A stretch of 28,868 nt of DNA, taken from contig DKFA01000020.1 of NCBI GenBank assembly GCA_002452695.1, positions 1 to 28,868 of the forward strand. The letters run 5' to 3'. Under the pieces are notes generated by a model. It saw nothing but the letters and a program-made list of their open reading frames with translations, had not been told where the DNA came from and searched no databases. Source of the DNA: Dehalococcoidia bacterium UBA6808 (GTDB taxonomy: Bacteria; Chloroflexota; Dehalococcoidia; GIF9; UBA5629). This document shows positions 15,892 to 24,067 of this stretch, piece after piece (position 1 is the stretch's first letter; each line of letters begins with the position of its first letter). Position numbers and translations under genes: made by a program.

Positions 15892-17046
15892 ATGATTGTG
15901 ACACATATAGCCTTGAAGAATTGGCGAAATTTTCGTTCTGTGGATGTACAGTTAGGATATAGAGTTTTTATTGTCGGCCCAAATGCTTCAGGAAAATCGA
16001 ATTTTCTTGATGTATTTAAATTCTTGCACGATATAGCTAAACCAGGTGGAGGATTACAAAAGGCAATTAACGACCGTGGCGGCATTTCAAAAATAAGATG
16101 CTTGTCCGCACGTGAAGACCCCGATATTAAGATAGAAGTTAGCCTATCCGATATCTCCGAACAAATCCCAGTTTTTAGATACAGCTTAGGAATTAAACAA
16201 CAATCACGTGGCAGACATTTACCATATCTAAGCTTTGAACGAGTTTGGAAAGGAGAAAAGTTAATATTAAATCGACCTGACGACGATGATAAAAAAGATG
16301 ATGTACTACTAACTCAGACCCACTTGGAACAAATAAATGCAAATAAGAGATTTCGAGAAGTTGAGCGGTTTTTTCAGACTATCTCGTATTCTCATTTGGT
16401 TCCTCAATTAGTACGAAATCCCGCGGCTTTTAGAGGTCCTGGCTCAGATGGTGATCCATATGGTAGAAATTTGCTTGAAACAATAGCAAAAACACCCGAA
16501 AAAACAAGAAAATCACGACTTCGCAAAATAGAAAATGCACTTAGAATAGCAGTCCCTCAACTCATTAATTTGAATGAAAATAGAGATGAAGTCGGTACAC
16601 CTCACCTTGAAGCAACTTATCAGCATTGGAGAGCAAAAGGAGCAAAACAGCGGGAGGATCAATTCTCTGATGGGACACTTCGATTATTAGGATTATTATG
16701 GGCACTATTAGAAAGTGATTCTTTATTGCTCTTAGAAGAACCTGAATTATCACTTAATTCAGCTATTATTAGTAAGATTCCCATACTCTTATACAAGCTT
16801 CAGAGCCAAAAAAGGAGACAGGTCATATTAAGTACACATAGCGCAGATTTGCTTACAGATAAAGGAATTGGTGGCGACGAAGTATTACTTCTTACACCGA
16901 CACCAGAAGGAACAAAGGTTGAATTGGCTTCTTCAATTGAAGATATTCGTCTCTTGTTAGAAGGCGGCTTAACCATAGCTGATGCCTTATTACCTAAAAC
17001 AAATCCACAAAATATTAATTTACTTCAAATGGAATTATTTAAATAA
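15892..17046 (+). CDS. SMC/OLD-like AAA ATPase (AAA_21 type), candidate defence protein
   Basis: A 384-residue single-domain ATPase of the ABC/SMC-like group seen in OLD nucleases, abortive-infection and other anti-phage systems. It begins ALKNWRNFRSVD, the usual N-terminal strand of this family. Walker A is GPNASGKS at 29-36, the signature-like region is QFSDGTLRLLGLLWAL, Walker B is LLLLEEPELSLN, and the switch histidine is in VILSTHSADLL. The coiled-coil insert is short and charged. It carries no nuclease domain of its own. The ATG follows GAGGTGA by four bases. The DUF4276 gene starts 2 bases after its stop, so the two are surely cotranscribed and probably form a complex in which this protein senses or gates and the partner acts. 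It is AT-rich, unlike its neighbours. Target and trigger are unknown. Confidence 0.85.
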   Translation: MIVTHIALKNWRNFRSVDVQLGYRVFIVGPNASGKSNFLDVFKFLHDIAKPGGGLQKAINDRGGISKIRCLSAREDPDIKIEVSLSDISEQIPVFRYSLGIKQQSRGRHLPYLSFERVWKGEKLILNRPDDDDKKDDVLLTQTHLEQINANKRFREVERFFQTISYSHLVPQLVRNPAAFRGPGSDGDPYGRNLLETIAKTPEKTRKSRLRKIENALRIAVPQLINLNENRDEVGTPHLEATYQHWRAKGAKQREDQFSDGTLRLLGLLWALLESDSLLLLEEPELSLNSAIISKIPILLYKLQSQKRRQVILSTHSADLLTDKGIGGDEVLLLTPTPEGTKVELASSIEDIRLLLEGGLTIADALLPKTNPQNINLLQMELFK

Positions 17047-17048
17047 AT

Positions 17049-17642
17049 ATGTATATCCCAGCAAACATCGCAGTAGAAGATCTATTAAGTGAGATTGTAC
17101 TGCGTAAAATCATTGCTCTAAATAATAGATTTTGCATTGGAACCTGTTATAGCAAAGGTGGCTATGGTTATCTTCGAAAAACAATAAAGGGTTTTAATAA
17201 TGCTGCAAAAGGGAGTACTTTTATTGTCCTAAGTGATCTGGAAGATGAATGCGCACCATTATTAATTAGCAATTGGTTGCAAGTGTCAAAACATCCAAAT
17301 TTAATTTTCCGAATAGCTGTACACGAAGTAGAAGCTTGGTTATTAGCTGATTTGGAAGGTATTGCTTCATATTTAGGCATAAGTCAGTCTCTTATACCCA
17401 GTGATGTTGATAACATTAATGATCCAAAAAAATGTTTAATAGAATTAGCCAAACGGTCACCCTACAGGAAGATACGCGAAGCAATAGTACCTAGTCCACA
17501 CACGACAGCAACAGTTGGACCAAACTACAACGGACAACTTGCAAATTTCGTCAATGATGTATGGAATATTGAAAGTGCTTGTAATAAATCTGATAGCTTA
17601 AAACGTGCAGTAAAAGAAATAGTTAATTTCAAACCTATTTAG
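17049..17642 (+). CDS. DUF4276 family protein, TOPRIM-like partner of the ATPase
   Basis: A 197-residue protein that fits the DUF4276 family. The recognisable core is RIAVHEVEAWLLADLEGIASYLG (from residue 88), matching the family hallmark (A)xxExEAWxLxD. Acidic residues that could form a TOPRIM-like metal site are E10, D63/E65/D66 in VLSDLEDE, E93/E95 and D101. DUF4276 genes are repeatedly found directly after AAA_21 ATPases, as here. By analogy with ATPase-TOPRIM pairs such as PARIS (AriA/AriB), Gabija or AbiL, it may be the nuclease-like effector, but that role is inference. No signal peptide or membrane segment is seen. It ends 32 bases before the convergent sensor kinase stop. Confidence 0.72.
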   Translation: MYIPANIAVEDLLSEIVLRKIIALNNRFCIGTCYSKGGYGYLRKTIKGFNNAAKGSTFIVLSDLEDECAPLLISNWLQVSKHPNLIFRIAVHEVEAWLLADLEGIASYLGISQSLIPSDVDNINDPKKCLIELAKRSPYRKIREAIVPSPHTTATVGPNYNGQLANFVNDVWNIESACNKSDSLKRAVKEIVNFKPI

Positions 17643-17673
17643 ACAACTCTATTATGAGTTACTGATAAAACTG

Positions 17674-18732
17674 CTATAGCGGAATTTCGATATTAATCGA
17701 CGTCCCTTGGCCTGGTGCGGAACATATATTAAGCTTGCCTCCCATCAGCCTGGTTCTCTGACGGATAATATCCAGCCCCATCTCGCTGTCCTCGGCTTCC
17801 GCCTGCTGGCCTTCGCGTAAATCGAACCCGCAACCGTTATCACTGATGGTCAACTTAAATTCAGGCAGGCTGAAATCCAGTACTATCTCTGCCCTGTCAG
17901 CCCCGGAATGCTGGCGGATATTATTAAGCGCTTCCTGCACGATACGAAAGAGCATTACCTCCGCTTCAGACTTCAGCTTGTGTTCCTTGCCGACCAGACT
18001 GACTGACAGCTTTATGCCTGTCTCCTGCATCACGTTATCGCAAAGCCAGTTAAGCGCAGGCAGAAGGCCTGTATTATCCAGCACGCTGACATTCAATCCA
18101 TGGCTTATTTTTCGCAAACGGTCGATCACACGAAGTACCTCATTTTCAATTCGTTCGAGCTGCGACCGGCTTTTTTGCGGTATTTCCCCATATTTACCCG
18201 ATTCGATTGCATTGATGTGATTAACGATAACCAGCAGGTCCTGCAACGAATTATTGTGCAGTTCACGCGCTATACGTTTACGTTCGTTTTCCTGTGTCCT
18301 TACGATGCGGGCTACCGAATTCCAGCGGCGGGAAGAGACCTGTTCCATCAGTGCCCTCTCCTGTGCCCTGGCGCTGCGTGATAATGAGATAAGGCCACCC
18401 AACAACAATGCGACCAGGGCAAATAGCGCGAACCTTAACCATCCTTCCAGGGTATGCACATCCGCAATTGTCCGTGGCAGGGTCGCTGCCAGGAATGTTA
18501 TCCAGGTCAGGATCGTGCCTCTCAGCCCGTAGATTATGCTGGCATAGATGATCGGAACAAGAAAGATGAACGTGAGCACAAAAAGCGAAACGCCGTGCGC
18601 TTCGGTAACATTGGCGCTCCAGGGAAACCAGCCTGAGATATCGATAAAATTGGCATTGTAAATTACTATGAAAACGTCCGTGATAATAGCGATTATCCAG
18701 AAATGCGGTAGCTGCCTGAGACTGATTCTCAT
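17674..18732 (-). CDS. Sensor histidine kinase, NarX/DesK type (HisKA_3)
   Basis: A 352-residue membrane sensor kinase. Four hydrophobic segments cover about residues 10-120, with no large extracytoplasmic domain, so it probably senses something in or near the membrane. The dimerisation and phosphoacceptor motif is ENERKRIARELHNNSLQD with H159. The N box is EALNNIRQHSGA and the ATP-binding G boxes are ISDNGCGFD and MGLDIIRQRTRLMGG. The ATG at 18732 is chosen. An upstream ATG at 18795 would add 21 residues overlapping the regulator gene and would not look like family members. It starts 20 bases after the stop of the response regulator and is its evident partner. The signal is unknown. Confidence 0.92.
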   Translation of the reverse strand: MRISLRQLPHFWIIAIITDVFIVIYNANFIDISGWFPWSANVTEAHGVSLFVLTFIFLVPIIYASIIYGLRGTILTWITFLAATLPRTIADVHTLEGWLRFALFALVALLLGGLISLSRSARAQERALMEQVSSRRWNSVARIVRTQENERKRIARELHNNSLQDLLVIVNHINAIESGKYGEIPQKSRSQLERIENEVLRVIDRLRKISHGLNVSVLDNTGLLPALNWLCDNVMQETGIKLSVSLVGKEHKLKSEAEVMLFRIVQEALNNIRQHSGADRAEIVLDFSLPEFKLTISDNGCGFDLREGQQAEAEDSEMGLDIIRQRTRLMGGKLNICSAPGQGTSINIEIPL

Positions 18733-18752
18733 AGCTTCGCCTGAGAGGCAGA

Positions 18753-19460
18753 TTATCTGACTTCGTCTAGGGACAGCAAACCCTCGCGCAGGCACGTCAT
18801 GACAGCGCCGGTGCGGGAATCAACTCCCAGCTTGGAAAAAATATCGGTGAAATGTCCTTTGACGGTACGCAGATTTAATCCCAGTTGGGTGGCTATTTCC
18901 TTGTTGGACAAGCCCATGGCGGTCAGCTTCAACACTTCCATCTCACGGGGTGAAAGTTTACCGCGCGGGTCCAGCTTCACAGACCTGACAGGATGAATTG
19001 CAGCTTGCTTGATCAACTGCTTCCCGATTACCGGCGACAACACCATGTTACCCGCAGCTACAGACCTGATTGACCTAGGCACCTCTTCGCCAAAAATGCT
19101 CTTCAGCAGGTAACCCGATGCGCCTGCTTCCAGTATGGCTCTGACATGCTGCTCATCATCATAAATAGTAAGGATGAGGATATTGATCCGGGGCATTATA
19201 GCCTTGATCCGGCGCGTGGCTTCGATGCCATCCATCCTGGGCATGCTCACATCCATGATTATTACATCCGGCGATAGCTTCTGTGCAAGATCAATAGCCT
19301 CCTGCCCGTCGCCCCCCTCGCCCAGTATTGCGATATCCTCTTCCCTGCTGAGGATATCGCGCAGGGCCTTGCGGATGAGAGGATGATCATCCACCAGCAG
19401 AAGCCTGATAATTCCGGCCGGTGATTTTTCCGTTTCCAGTATTTCCGACTTCGCGTTCAT
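18753..19460 (-). CDS. Response regulator, NarL/FixJ family (receiver plus LuxR-type HTH)
   Basis: A 235-residue transcription regulator. The receiver domain has D24-D25, phosphoacceptor D70 (IIMDVSMPRMDG), T98 and K120. The output domain is a LuxR-type helix-turn-helix: LSPREMEVLKLTAMGLSNKE, then IATQLGLNLRTVKGHFTDIFSKLGV. The ATG at 19460 fits the family; an upstream start at 19559 adds 33 residues with no domain. The gene precedes its kinase, so the order is regulator then sensor. It is divergent from the lipid operon across 202 bases. DesR-type members of this family control membrane-lipid genes, so control of that operon is conceivable but unproven. Confidence 0.92.
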   Translation of the reverse strand: MNAKSEILETEKSPAGIIRLLLVDDHPLIRKALRDILSREEDIAILGEGGDGQEAIDLAQKLSPDVIIMDVSMPRMDGIEATRRIKAIMPRINILILTIYDDEQHVRAILEAGASGYLLKSIFGEEVPRSIRSVAAGNMVLSPVIGKQLIKQAAIHPVRSVKLDPRGKLSPREMEVLKLTAMGLSNKEIATQLGLNLRTVKGHFTDIFSKLGVDSRTGAVMTCLREGLLSLDEVR

Positions 19461-19468
19461 AGAGTGAT

Positions 19469-19497
19469 ATTTTACGCCCCACCGGAAGGTTAAACAA
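19469..19497 (-). promoter_or_regulatory. Candidate promoter of the two-component operon, near-leaderless
   Basis: On the minus strand TTGTTT (19497-19492) and TAAAAT (19474-19469) are separated by 17 bases. The -10 end is only 8 bases from the regulator ATG at 19460, so a transcript from here would have almost no leader. That agrees with the lack of a ribosome binding site in front of that ATG. Moderate consensus match only. Confidence 0.35.
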
Positions 19498-19578
19498 ACA
19501 CGTATCTTTTGTCCCGTACTTTGGTTCACCGCCGGGGCCTGCGGTACGGCATGCACCAAAAGACCTGCCCTAAGTACC

Positions 19579-19607
19579 TTGTTGTACCCCCGGCCTGATC
19601 TTAAACT
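19579..19607 (+). promoter_or_regulatory. Weak candidate promoter of the lipid operon
   Basis: TTGTTG (19579-19584) and TAAACT (19602-19607) are 17 bases apart, each with 3-4 consensus positions. The start would fall near 19614, with about 50 bases of leader before the ATG at 19663. GCAGC at 19625-19629 is inverted as GCTGC at 19632-19636 within this leader. It is the best match found in the gap but is not strong. Confidence 0.25.
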
Positions 19608-19662
19608 TTACACTCAGGGGTCATGCAGCCTGCTGCAAATAAAGCTACATTACGATTTTAAT

Positions 19663-21219
19663 ATGCTTACAACAAATCAAGAAAAACTCGAAGGACTTAT
19701 CCGTTTAAAAGAACAGCAGATCGACGGCGGAGGCGCCGAACGCATCGAAGCACAGCATGCCAAAGGCAAGCTCACTGCCCGCGAGAGGATCGATAAATTC
19801 CTCGACGCCAACACCTTTGAGGAATTCGATTCATTCAAGTTGCACAACTGCACGCATTTCAAAATGCATGAGCAGAAATACGCCGGAGACGCGGTAGTCA
19901 CCGGCTGCGGCACGGTTAACGGCCGCCAGACATTCGTCTTCGCCCAGGATTTCACAATTTTCGGAGGTACGCTCTCTGTGGCTTCAGCCGAAAAAATCTG
20001 CAAGATAATGGACATAGCCGCCAGAACAGGCGCTCCCATTGTCGGGTTGCTTGACTCGGGAGGAGCGCGCATACAGGAGGGCGTCGACAGCCTGGCAGCC
20101 TGCGGCGAGATATTTTCGCGAAACACAGCCTATTCCGGGGTCATACCTCAGATCTCGGTAATCATGGGGCCCTGCGCGGGAGCAGCCGTCTACTCGCCGG
20201 CCCTGACCGACTTCATCTTTATGGTGAAGAACGTGGGCCAGATGTATATCACGGGACCCAATGTGATCAAGTCCGTCACAGGCGAAAACGTCAGTTTTGA
20301 AGAACTGGGAGCCGCATCGGTACATTCATCTAAAAGCGGCAACTGCCATTTCGTCGCCCCTGATGAAGAAAGCTGCCTGTACATGGTCCGCCGGCTGCTC
20401 GGTTTTCTGCCCCAGAACAACCGGGAAAAGCCCACGCCTGTGGAATTGACCGGCGCCGACTTTGAACCTGATGAGGAAATGCTGAATATGGTTCCTGCCG
20501 ATCCCAACCGCCCGTATGATATGAGACAGGTCATCAGCAGGATCGCGGATAAAAATGATTTCATGGAAGTTCACTCCAATTTCGGGCGCAGCATCATTAC
20601 CGCCTTTGCCCGCATGGGGGGGCAGAGCGTAGGAATCGTGGCGCAGCAGCCAAATTTCTTTGCCGGCGCGCTGACGGTGGATGCCGCAGACAAGGGGGCA
20701 AGATTCGTACGGTTCTGTGACTGCTTCAATATACCGCTGATCGCTCTGGTAGACGTACCAGGATACATGCCCAGCGTCGATGAGGAACACCGCGGCATCA
20801 TACGCCACGGGGCCAAGATGCTTTACGCCTACGCCGAGGCTACCGTTCCCAAGATTTCACTCATACTGCGCAAAGCCTACGGAGGCGCCTATGTTGCCAT
20901 GAGCAGCAAAAGCCTGCGCACCGATATCAACTATGCCTGGCCCAACGCAGAAATTGCCGTGATGGGGCCCATGGGCGCTATCAACATCCTGTACCGCTCA
21001 CATGTTGAAAAGGCGGAAGACCCCGACAGCCTGAGAAAAAAGCTGGTCGAAGAATACACCAGCGAGTTCGCCAATCCGTATATTGCCGCTTCCAGCGGCC
21101 ACCTCGACGACGTGATCGACCCCCGCTATACGCGCGCCCGGCTGATCAAAGCGCTCAAGCTGCTTGAGAACAAAACAGATGTCAATCCGCCCAAAAAACA
21201 CGGCAACATCCCGCTTTGA
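19663..21219 (+). CDS. Acyl-CoA carboxylase carboxyltransferase subunit (PccB/MmdA-like)
   Basis: A 518-residue biotin-dependent carboxyltransferase, the usual length for the fused alpha/beta-type subunit of acetyl-, propionyl- or methylmalonyl-CoA enzymes. Recognisable parts are AKGKLTARERIDKFLD, LLDSGGARIQEGVDSLA, ISVIMGPCAGAAVYSPALTD, MYITGPNVIKSVTGE and, in the second half, VPGYMPSVDEEHRGIIRHGAK with AYGGAYVAMSSK. It transfers carboxylate from carboxybiotin to an acyl-CoA. The ATG at 19663 matches the family N-terminus, so the longer frame from 19579 is not used. No biotin carboxylase or biotin carrier protein is in the window, so these must come from elsewhere. Its place at the head of a fatty acid operon suggests acetyl-CoA to malonyl-CoA, but propionyl-CoA cannot be excluded. 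Confidence 0.92.
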   Translation: MLTTNQEKLEGLIRLKEQQIDGGGAERIEAQHAKGKLTARERIDKFLDANTFEEFDSFKLHNCTHFKMHEQKYAGDAVVTGCGTVNGRQTFVFAQDFTIFGGTLSVASAEKICKIMDIAARTGAPIVGLLDSGGARIQEGVDSLAACGEIFSRNTAYSGVIPQISVIMGPCAGAAVYSPALTDFIFMVKNVGQMYITGPNVIKSVTGENVSFEELGAASVHSSKSGNCHFVAPDEESCLYMVRRLLGFLPQNNREKPTPVELTGADFEPDEEMLNMVPADPNRPYDMRQVISRIADKNDFMEVHSNFGRSIITAFARMGGQSVGIVAQQPNFFAGALTVDAADKGARFVRFCDCFNIPLIALVDVPGYMPSVDEEHRGIIRHGAKMLYAYAEATVPKISLILRKAYGGAYVAMSSKSLRTDINYAWPNAEIAVMGPMGAINILYRSHVEKAEDPDSLRKKLVEEYTSEFANPYIAASSGHLDDVIDPRYTRARLIKALKLLENKTDVNPPKKHGNIPL

Positions 21220-21256
21220 AGTAATAAATATGTCATCAATTTGAAAGGAGTTAGCA

Positions 21257-21508
21257 ATGAACGTTCTGGATGAGGTTAAAAAGGCCATTTGCAAAATCCA
21301 ACCCGGCATAGACGAGAGCAAAATCGTTCCAGAGGCCCGTTTCAAGGAGGACCTTGAGATCGACTCACTGAGCAAAGTCGAGATGGCGCTGGCCCTGGAG
21401 GAGGCCCTTGACCTGACCTTGCAGGATGCCGAGCTTAACGATATCAAGGCCGTTAAGCAGGTAATTGAGCTTATAGAAGCGAGGCTAAATGTCCGTAATG
21501 CCACATAG
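21257..21508 (+). CDS. acpP: Acyl carrier protein
   Basis: An 83-residue ACP with the phosphopantetheine attachment serine S37 in LEIDSLSKVEM, the canonical DSL site. It is acidic and helical and of normal length. AAGGAG at 21245-21250 sets the ATG at 21257. Its last 20 bases overlap the start of fabF. It carries the growing acyl chain for the enzymes encoded downstream and should be activated by the AcpS two genes on. Confidence 0.95.
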   Translation: MNVLDEVKKAICKIQPGIDESKIVPEARFKEDLEIDSLSKVEMALALEEALDLTLQDAELNDIKAVKQVIELIEARLNVRNAT

Positions 21509-22733
21509 GGTAGCAGTAACCGGCTACGGCGCTGTGACCCCGCTGGGTTTGAATGTTGAAGACAGCTGGCACAGCCTGTTAGAAGGCAAATGCGGTATAG
21601 ATTATATAACGCTGTTCGATGCTTCGGAGTTCGATGTAAAGATAGCCGCAGAAGTGCGCGGTTTCGACCCTGCAGCGCATATCGACCCGGTTACCGCCCG
21701 TTACTCAGACAGGTTCAGTCAGTTTGCGCTGGCGGCGGCTTTTCAGGCTGTAGCAATGTCCGGCCTGAAGATAACCGATGAAAATAAATTCGATATCGGA
21801 GTCGTTATCGGCAGCGGTATCGGCGGCATCGGAGCGCTTTCAGCACAATACCGCGTTTTATACGAGAAAGGACCCAAACGCATCAGCCCTTTCCTGATTC
21901 CCATGCTGATCTCCGATGGCGCTTCCGGTCAAATCTCTATCAAGCTGGGCATTATGGGGCCTAATTTCAGCATGGCCTCATCCTGCGCGACGGGGGCCGA
22001 TGCCCTGGGCATGGCCTTTAACCTGATCAGGCATGGAGAGATCACAGCCATGATCGCAGGGGGATCCGACGCTTCCATAACGCCGATCGGCATAGCCGGC
22101 TTCACTCAGGCCGGAGCGCTTTCGAAAAATCCTGATCCTGTCAAGGCTTGCCGTCCCTTCGACAAAAACCGCGACGGTTTCATCACCGGCGAAGGCGCCG
22201 CCGTTCTGGTGCTGGAAAACATGGATTCCGCGCTGAAGCGGGGCGCACATATCCTGGCTGAGATCAGCAGCTACGGCTCCACTTCAGACGCCTATCACAT
22301 CACCAAGCCGCTGGAAAGCGGTGAAGGTGCAGCAAGAGCCATACAGGCAGCATTAAAATCTGCTGGAAATCCGGAGATAGACTACATTAATGCTCATGGC
22401 ACATCCACATATTTCAACGATCTCAGTGAGACCCGCGCCATCAAAAATGTTTTCGGTGAAAAAGCCTCTCGCATACCGGTCAGTTCAACCAAATCCATGC
22501 ACGGCCATATGCTGGGCGCCACCGGCGCTTTTGAGGCGCTGATCTGCTGCAAGGTAGTACAGGAAGGGATCATTCCCCCGACTATCAACCTTCAGGACCC
22601 TGACCCTGAATGCGACCTGGACTATGTGCCAAATACAGCCCGCAAAGTCGCTGTACAACATGCCATGACCAATTCGTTCGGCTTCGGCGGCCATAACTCG
22701 TCGCTGATCATCAGCCGGTACGAAGGAAAATAG
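21489..22733 (+). CDS. fabF: 3-oxoacyl-ACP synthase II (KAS II), copy 1
   Basis: A 414-residue beta-ketoacyl-ACP synthase that condenses malonyl-ACP with acyl-ACP. The catalytic triad is intact: C166 in SSCATGADALG, H303 in NAHGTST and H340 in KSMHGHMLGATG. The glycine-rich end SFGFGGHNSSLI is typical. KSMHGH replaces the commoner KSMTGH. The first ATG (21489) overlaps the ACP gene by 20 bases; a second ATG at 21498 is also possible. A second KAS II gene lies at the end of the same operon. No KAS III (FabH) is seen, so how chains are initiated is open. Confidence 0.94.
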   Translation: MSVMPHRVAVTGYGAVTPLGLNVEDSWHSLLEGKCGIDYITLFDASEFDVKIAAEVRGFDPAAHIDPVTARYSDRFSQFALAAAFQAVAMSGLKITDENKFDIGVVIGSGIGGIGALSAQYRVLYEKGPKRISPFLIPMLISDGASGQISIKLGIMGPNFSMASSCATGADALGMAFNLIRHGEITAMIAGGSDASITPIGIAGFTQAGALSKNPDPVKACRPFDKNRDGFITGEGAAVLVLENMDSALKRGAHILAEISSYGSTSDAYHITKPLESGEGAARAIQAALKSAGNPEIDYINAHGTSTYFNDLSETRAIKNVFGEKASRIPVSSTKSMHGHMLGATGAFEALICCKVVQEGIIPPTINLQDPDPECDLDYVPNTARKVAVQHAMTNSFGFGGHNSSLIISRYEGK

Positions 22734-22746
22734 GGAGCCAGTCAAC

Positions 22747-23118
22747 ATGTCTTCCGCATTTGCATCGATCGGTGTTGATATTGTCGAAGTACAGCGCATC
22801 AGCCAGGCCGCGGGCAGATGGCAAGAGCGTTTCCTGTATCGTATATATACCAAAGCTGAACTTCAGGACTGCGGCAGGCGTTGGGCCAGCCTTGCTGCCC
22901 GCTTCGCCGCCAAAGAGGCAGTGGTCAAGGCGCTGGGCACAGGTAAGGGAATATCATGGCATGATATTGAGATAAAACGGCATGAAAACGACGCACCCTA
23001 TATTTGTCTGCATGGAAATGCAAGCAGGCTGGCAGGGCAGAGCGGGATAAGGAATTTCGCCCTTAGCCTTTCTCATAGCGAAAAATACGCAATAGCGGTA
23101 ACGATAGCCAATGTTTGA
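22747..23118 (+). CDS. acpS: Holo-ACP synthase
   Basis: A 123-residue phosphopantetheinyl transferase of AcpS type, which moves 4'-phosphopantetheine from CoA onto the ACP serine. The motifs are GVDIVEVQRI near the N-terminus, FAAKEAVVKALGTG in the middle (the magnesium-binding KEA motif) and LSLSHSEKYAIAV near the end. The length is typical. AGGGAG precedes the ATG by about eight bases. It overlaps fabK by 8 bases. Its presence beside acpP makes the operon self-sufficient for ACP activation. Confidence 0.94.
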   Translation: MSSAFASIGVDIVEVQRISQAAGRWQERFLYRIYTKAELQDCGRRWASLAARFAAKEAVVKALGTGKGISWHDIEIKRHENDAPYICLHGNASRLAGQSGIRNFALSLSHSEKYAIAVTIANV

Positions 23119-24067
23119 AAACTTAGCTTTATGTAAATTACTGGGGATCAGGTATCCCATCATCCAGGGCGGTATGGCATGGCTGGGCACCTCCGAACTT
23201 GCCGCCGCAGTATCCGAAGCCGGAGGTCTGGGCACCATCGGCAGCGGGCACGCCGATGCCGGCTGGCTCAGGCAGGAGATAAGAAAGACCAGGCAGGCTA
23301 CCGGCCGGCCTTTTGCCGTCAATATCATGCTGATGTCACCCCACCTGAAAGATAACCTGAAAGTGGTTATGGATGAACAGGTTTCTGTGGTTACATTCGG
23401 CGCCGGCAATCCGGGCGGCTACATACCCATGCTAAAGGAGGCCGGGATAAAGATAATCCCCGTCGTTTCCAGCGCGGCCCTGGCCACAAGGCTGGACCGG
23501 CTGGGCGTGGATGCCTTCATCGCCGAAGGCATGGAGTCGGGCGGCCATATTGGAGATACCGCCACCTTACCGCTGGTACCCCAGGTTATCGATTCTGTGC
23601 ATGTGCCTGTGATTGCTGCAGGCGGTATCGCCGACGGACGCGGGCTGGCGGCTGCACTGGCGCTGGGCGCGCAGGGAGCACAGATGGGCACCCGCTTCAT
23701 TTGTTCCACCGAATGCATCGCCCACCAGAATTTCAAGGAATATATCCTGCAGGCGCGGGACCGTTCTACGGTCGTAACAGGCATCACGACAGGCCATCCC
23801 GTGCGCTGCCTGGCCAATAAATTCACGCGACGCTTCACTGAGCTGGAAAAATCAGAAGCTGACCTTGATCAATTGGACGAACTGGGCAAAGGGAGCCTGT
23901 ACGCCGGCGTGATAAATGGCGACCTCGAAAACGGCTCACTCATGGCCGGGCAGATCGCCGGGCTGATCAAAGAGATCAAGCCTGTCAAACAGATTATCGA
24001 AGAGATCATGACCGGGGCTGAAATGCAACTGGCTAACCTTGCGCGCCAGATGGAACCAGCTAGATGA
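23111..24067 (+). CDS. fabK: FMN-dependent enoyl-ACP reductase II (FabK type)
   Basis: A 318-residue flavoprotein of the FabK/nitronate monooxygenase superfamily. It carries YPIIQGGMAW near the start, the FabK hallmark GMESGGHIG with H146, and the phosphate-binding AAGGIADGRG and QMGTRFI. FabK reduces the enoyl-ACP double bond in the last step of each elongation cycle. The operon context (ACP, KAS, FabD) favours FabK over nitronate monooxygenase, with which it is often confused. It overlaps acpS by 8 bases and fabD by 4 bases (ATGA), so translation is coupled. Confidence 0.9.
   Translation: MFENLALCKLLGIRYPIIQGGMAWLGTSELAAAVSEAGGLGTIGSGHADAGWLRQEIRKTRQATGRPFAVNIMLMSPHLKDNLKVVMDEQVSVVTFGAGNPGGYIPMLKEAGIKIIPVVSSAALATRLDRLGVDAFIAEGMESGGHIGDTATLPLVPQVIDSVHVPVIAAGGIADGRGLAAALALGAQGAQMGTRFICSTECIAHQNFKEYILQARDRSTVVTGITTGHPVRCLANKFTRRFTELEKSEADLDQLDELGKGSLYAGVINGDLENGSLMAGQIAGLIKEIKPVKQIIEEIMTGAEMQLANLARQMEPAR

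Larger units (their letters stand above)
15679..17673. other. AT-rich island with a two-gene ATPase/DUF4276 cassette
   Basis: Base composition drops sharply here. By hand count, 16681-16740 has 18 G or C in 60, against 34 in 60 at 26401-26460 in the lipid operon. The island holds two genes on the plus strand, a 213-base leader rich in inverted repeats and a short tail. TATCAGTAA at 15748-15756 is inverted as TTACTGATA at 17659-17667, near both edges. No integrase, transposase or tRNA target is seen. The composition and isolated function suggest horizontal acquisition. The exact borders are not certain. Confidence 0.6.

Noticed and set aside
18733..18795. Upstream extension of the sensor kinase start
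   Set aside because: The extra 21 residues overlap the regulator gene and do not precede a normal kinase N-terminus. The ATG at 18732 is more plausible.
23111..24067. Nitronate monooxygenase as the function of the flavoprotein
   Set aside because: It has the FabK GMESGGHIG motif and overlaps acpS and fabD, so enoyl-ACP reductase fits better.
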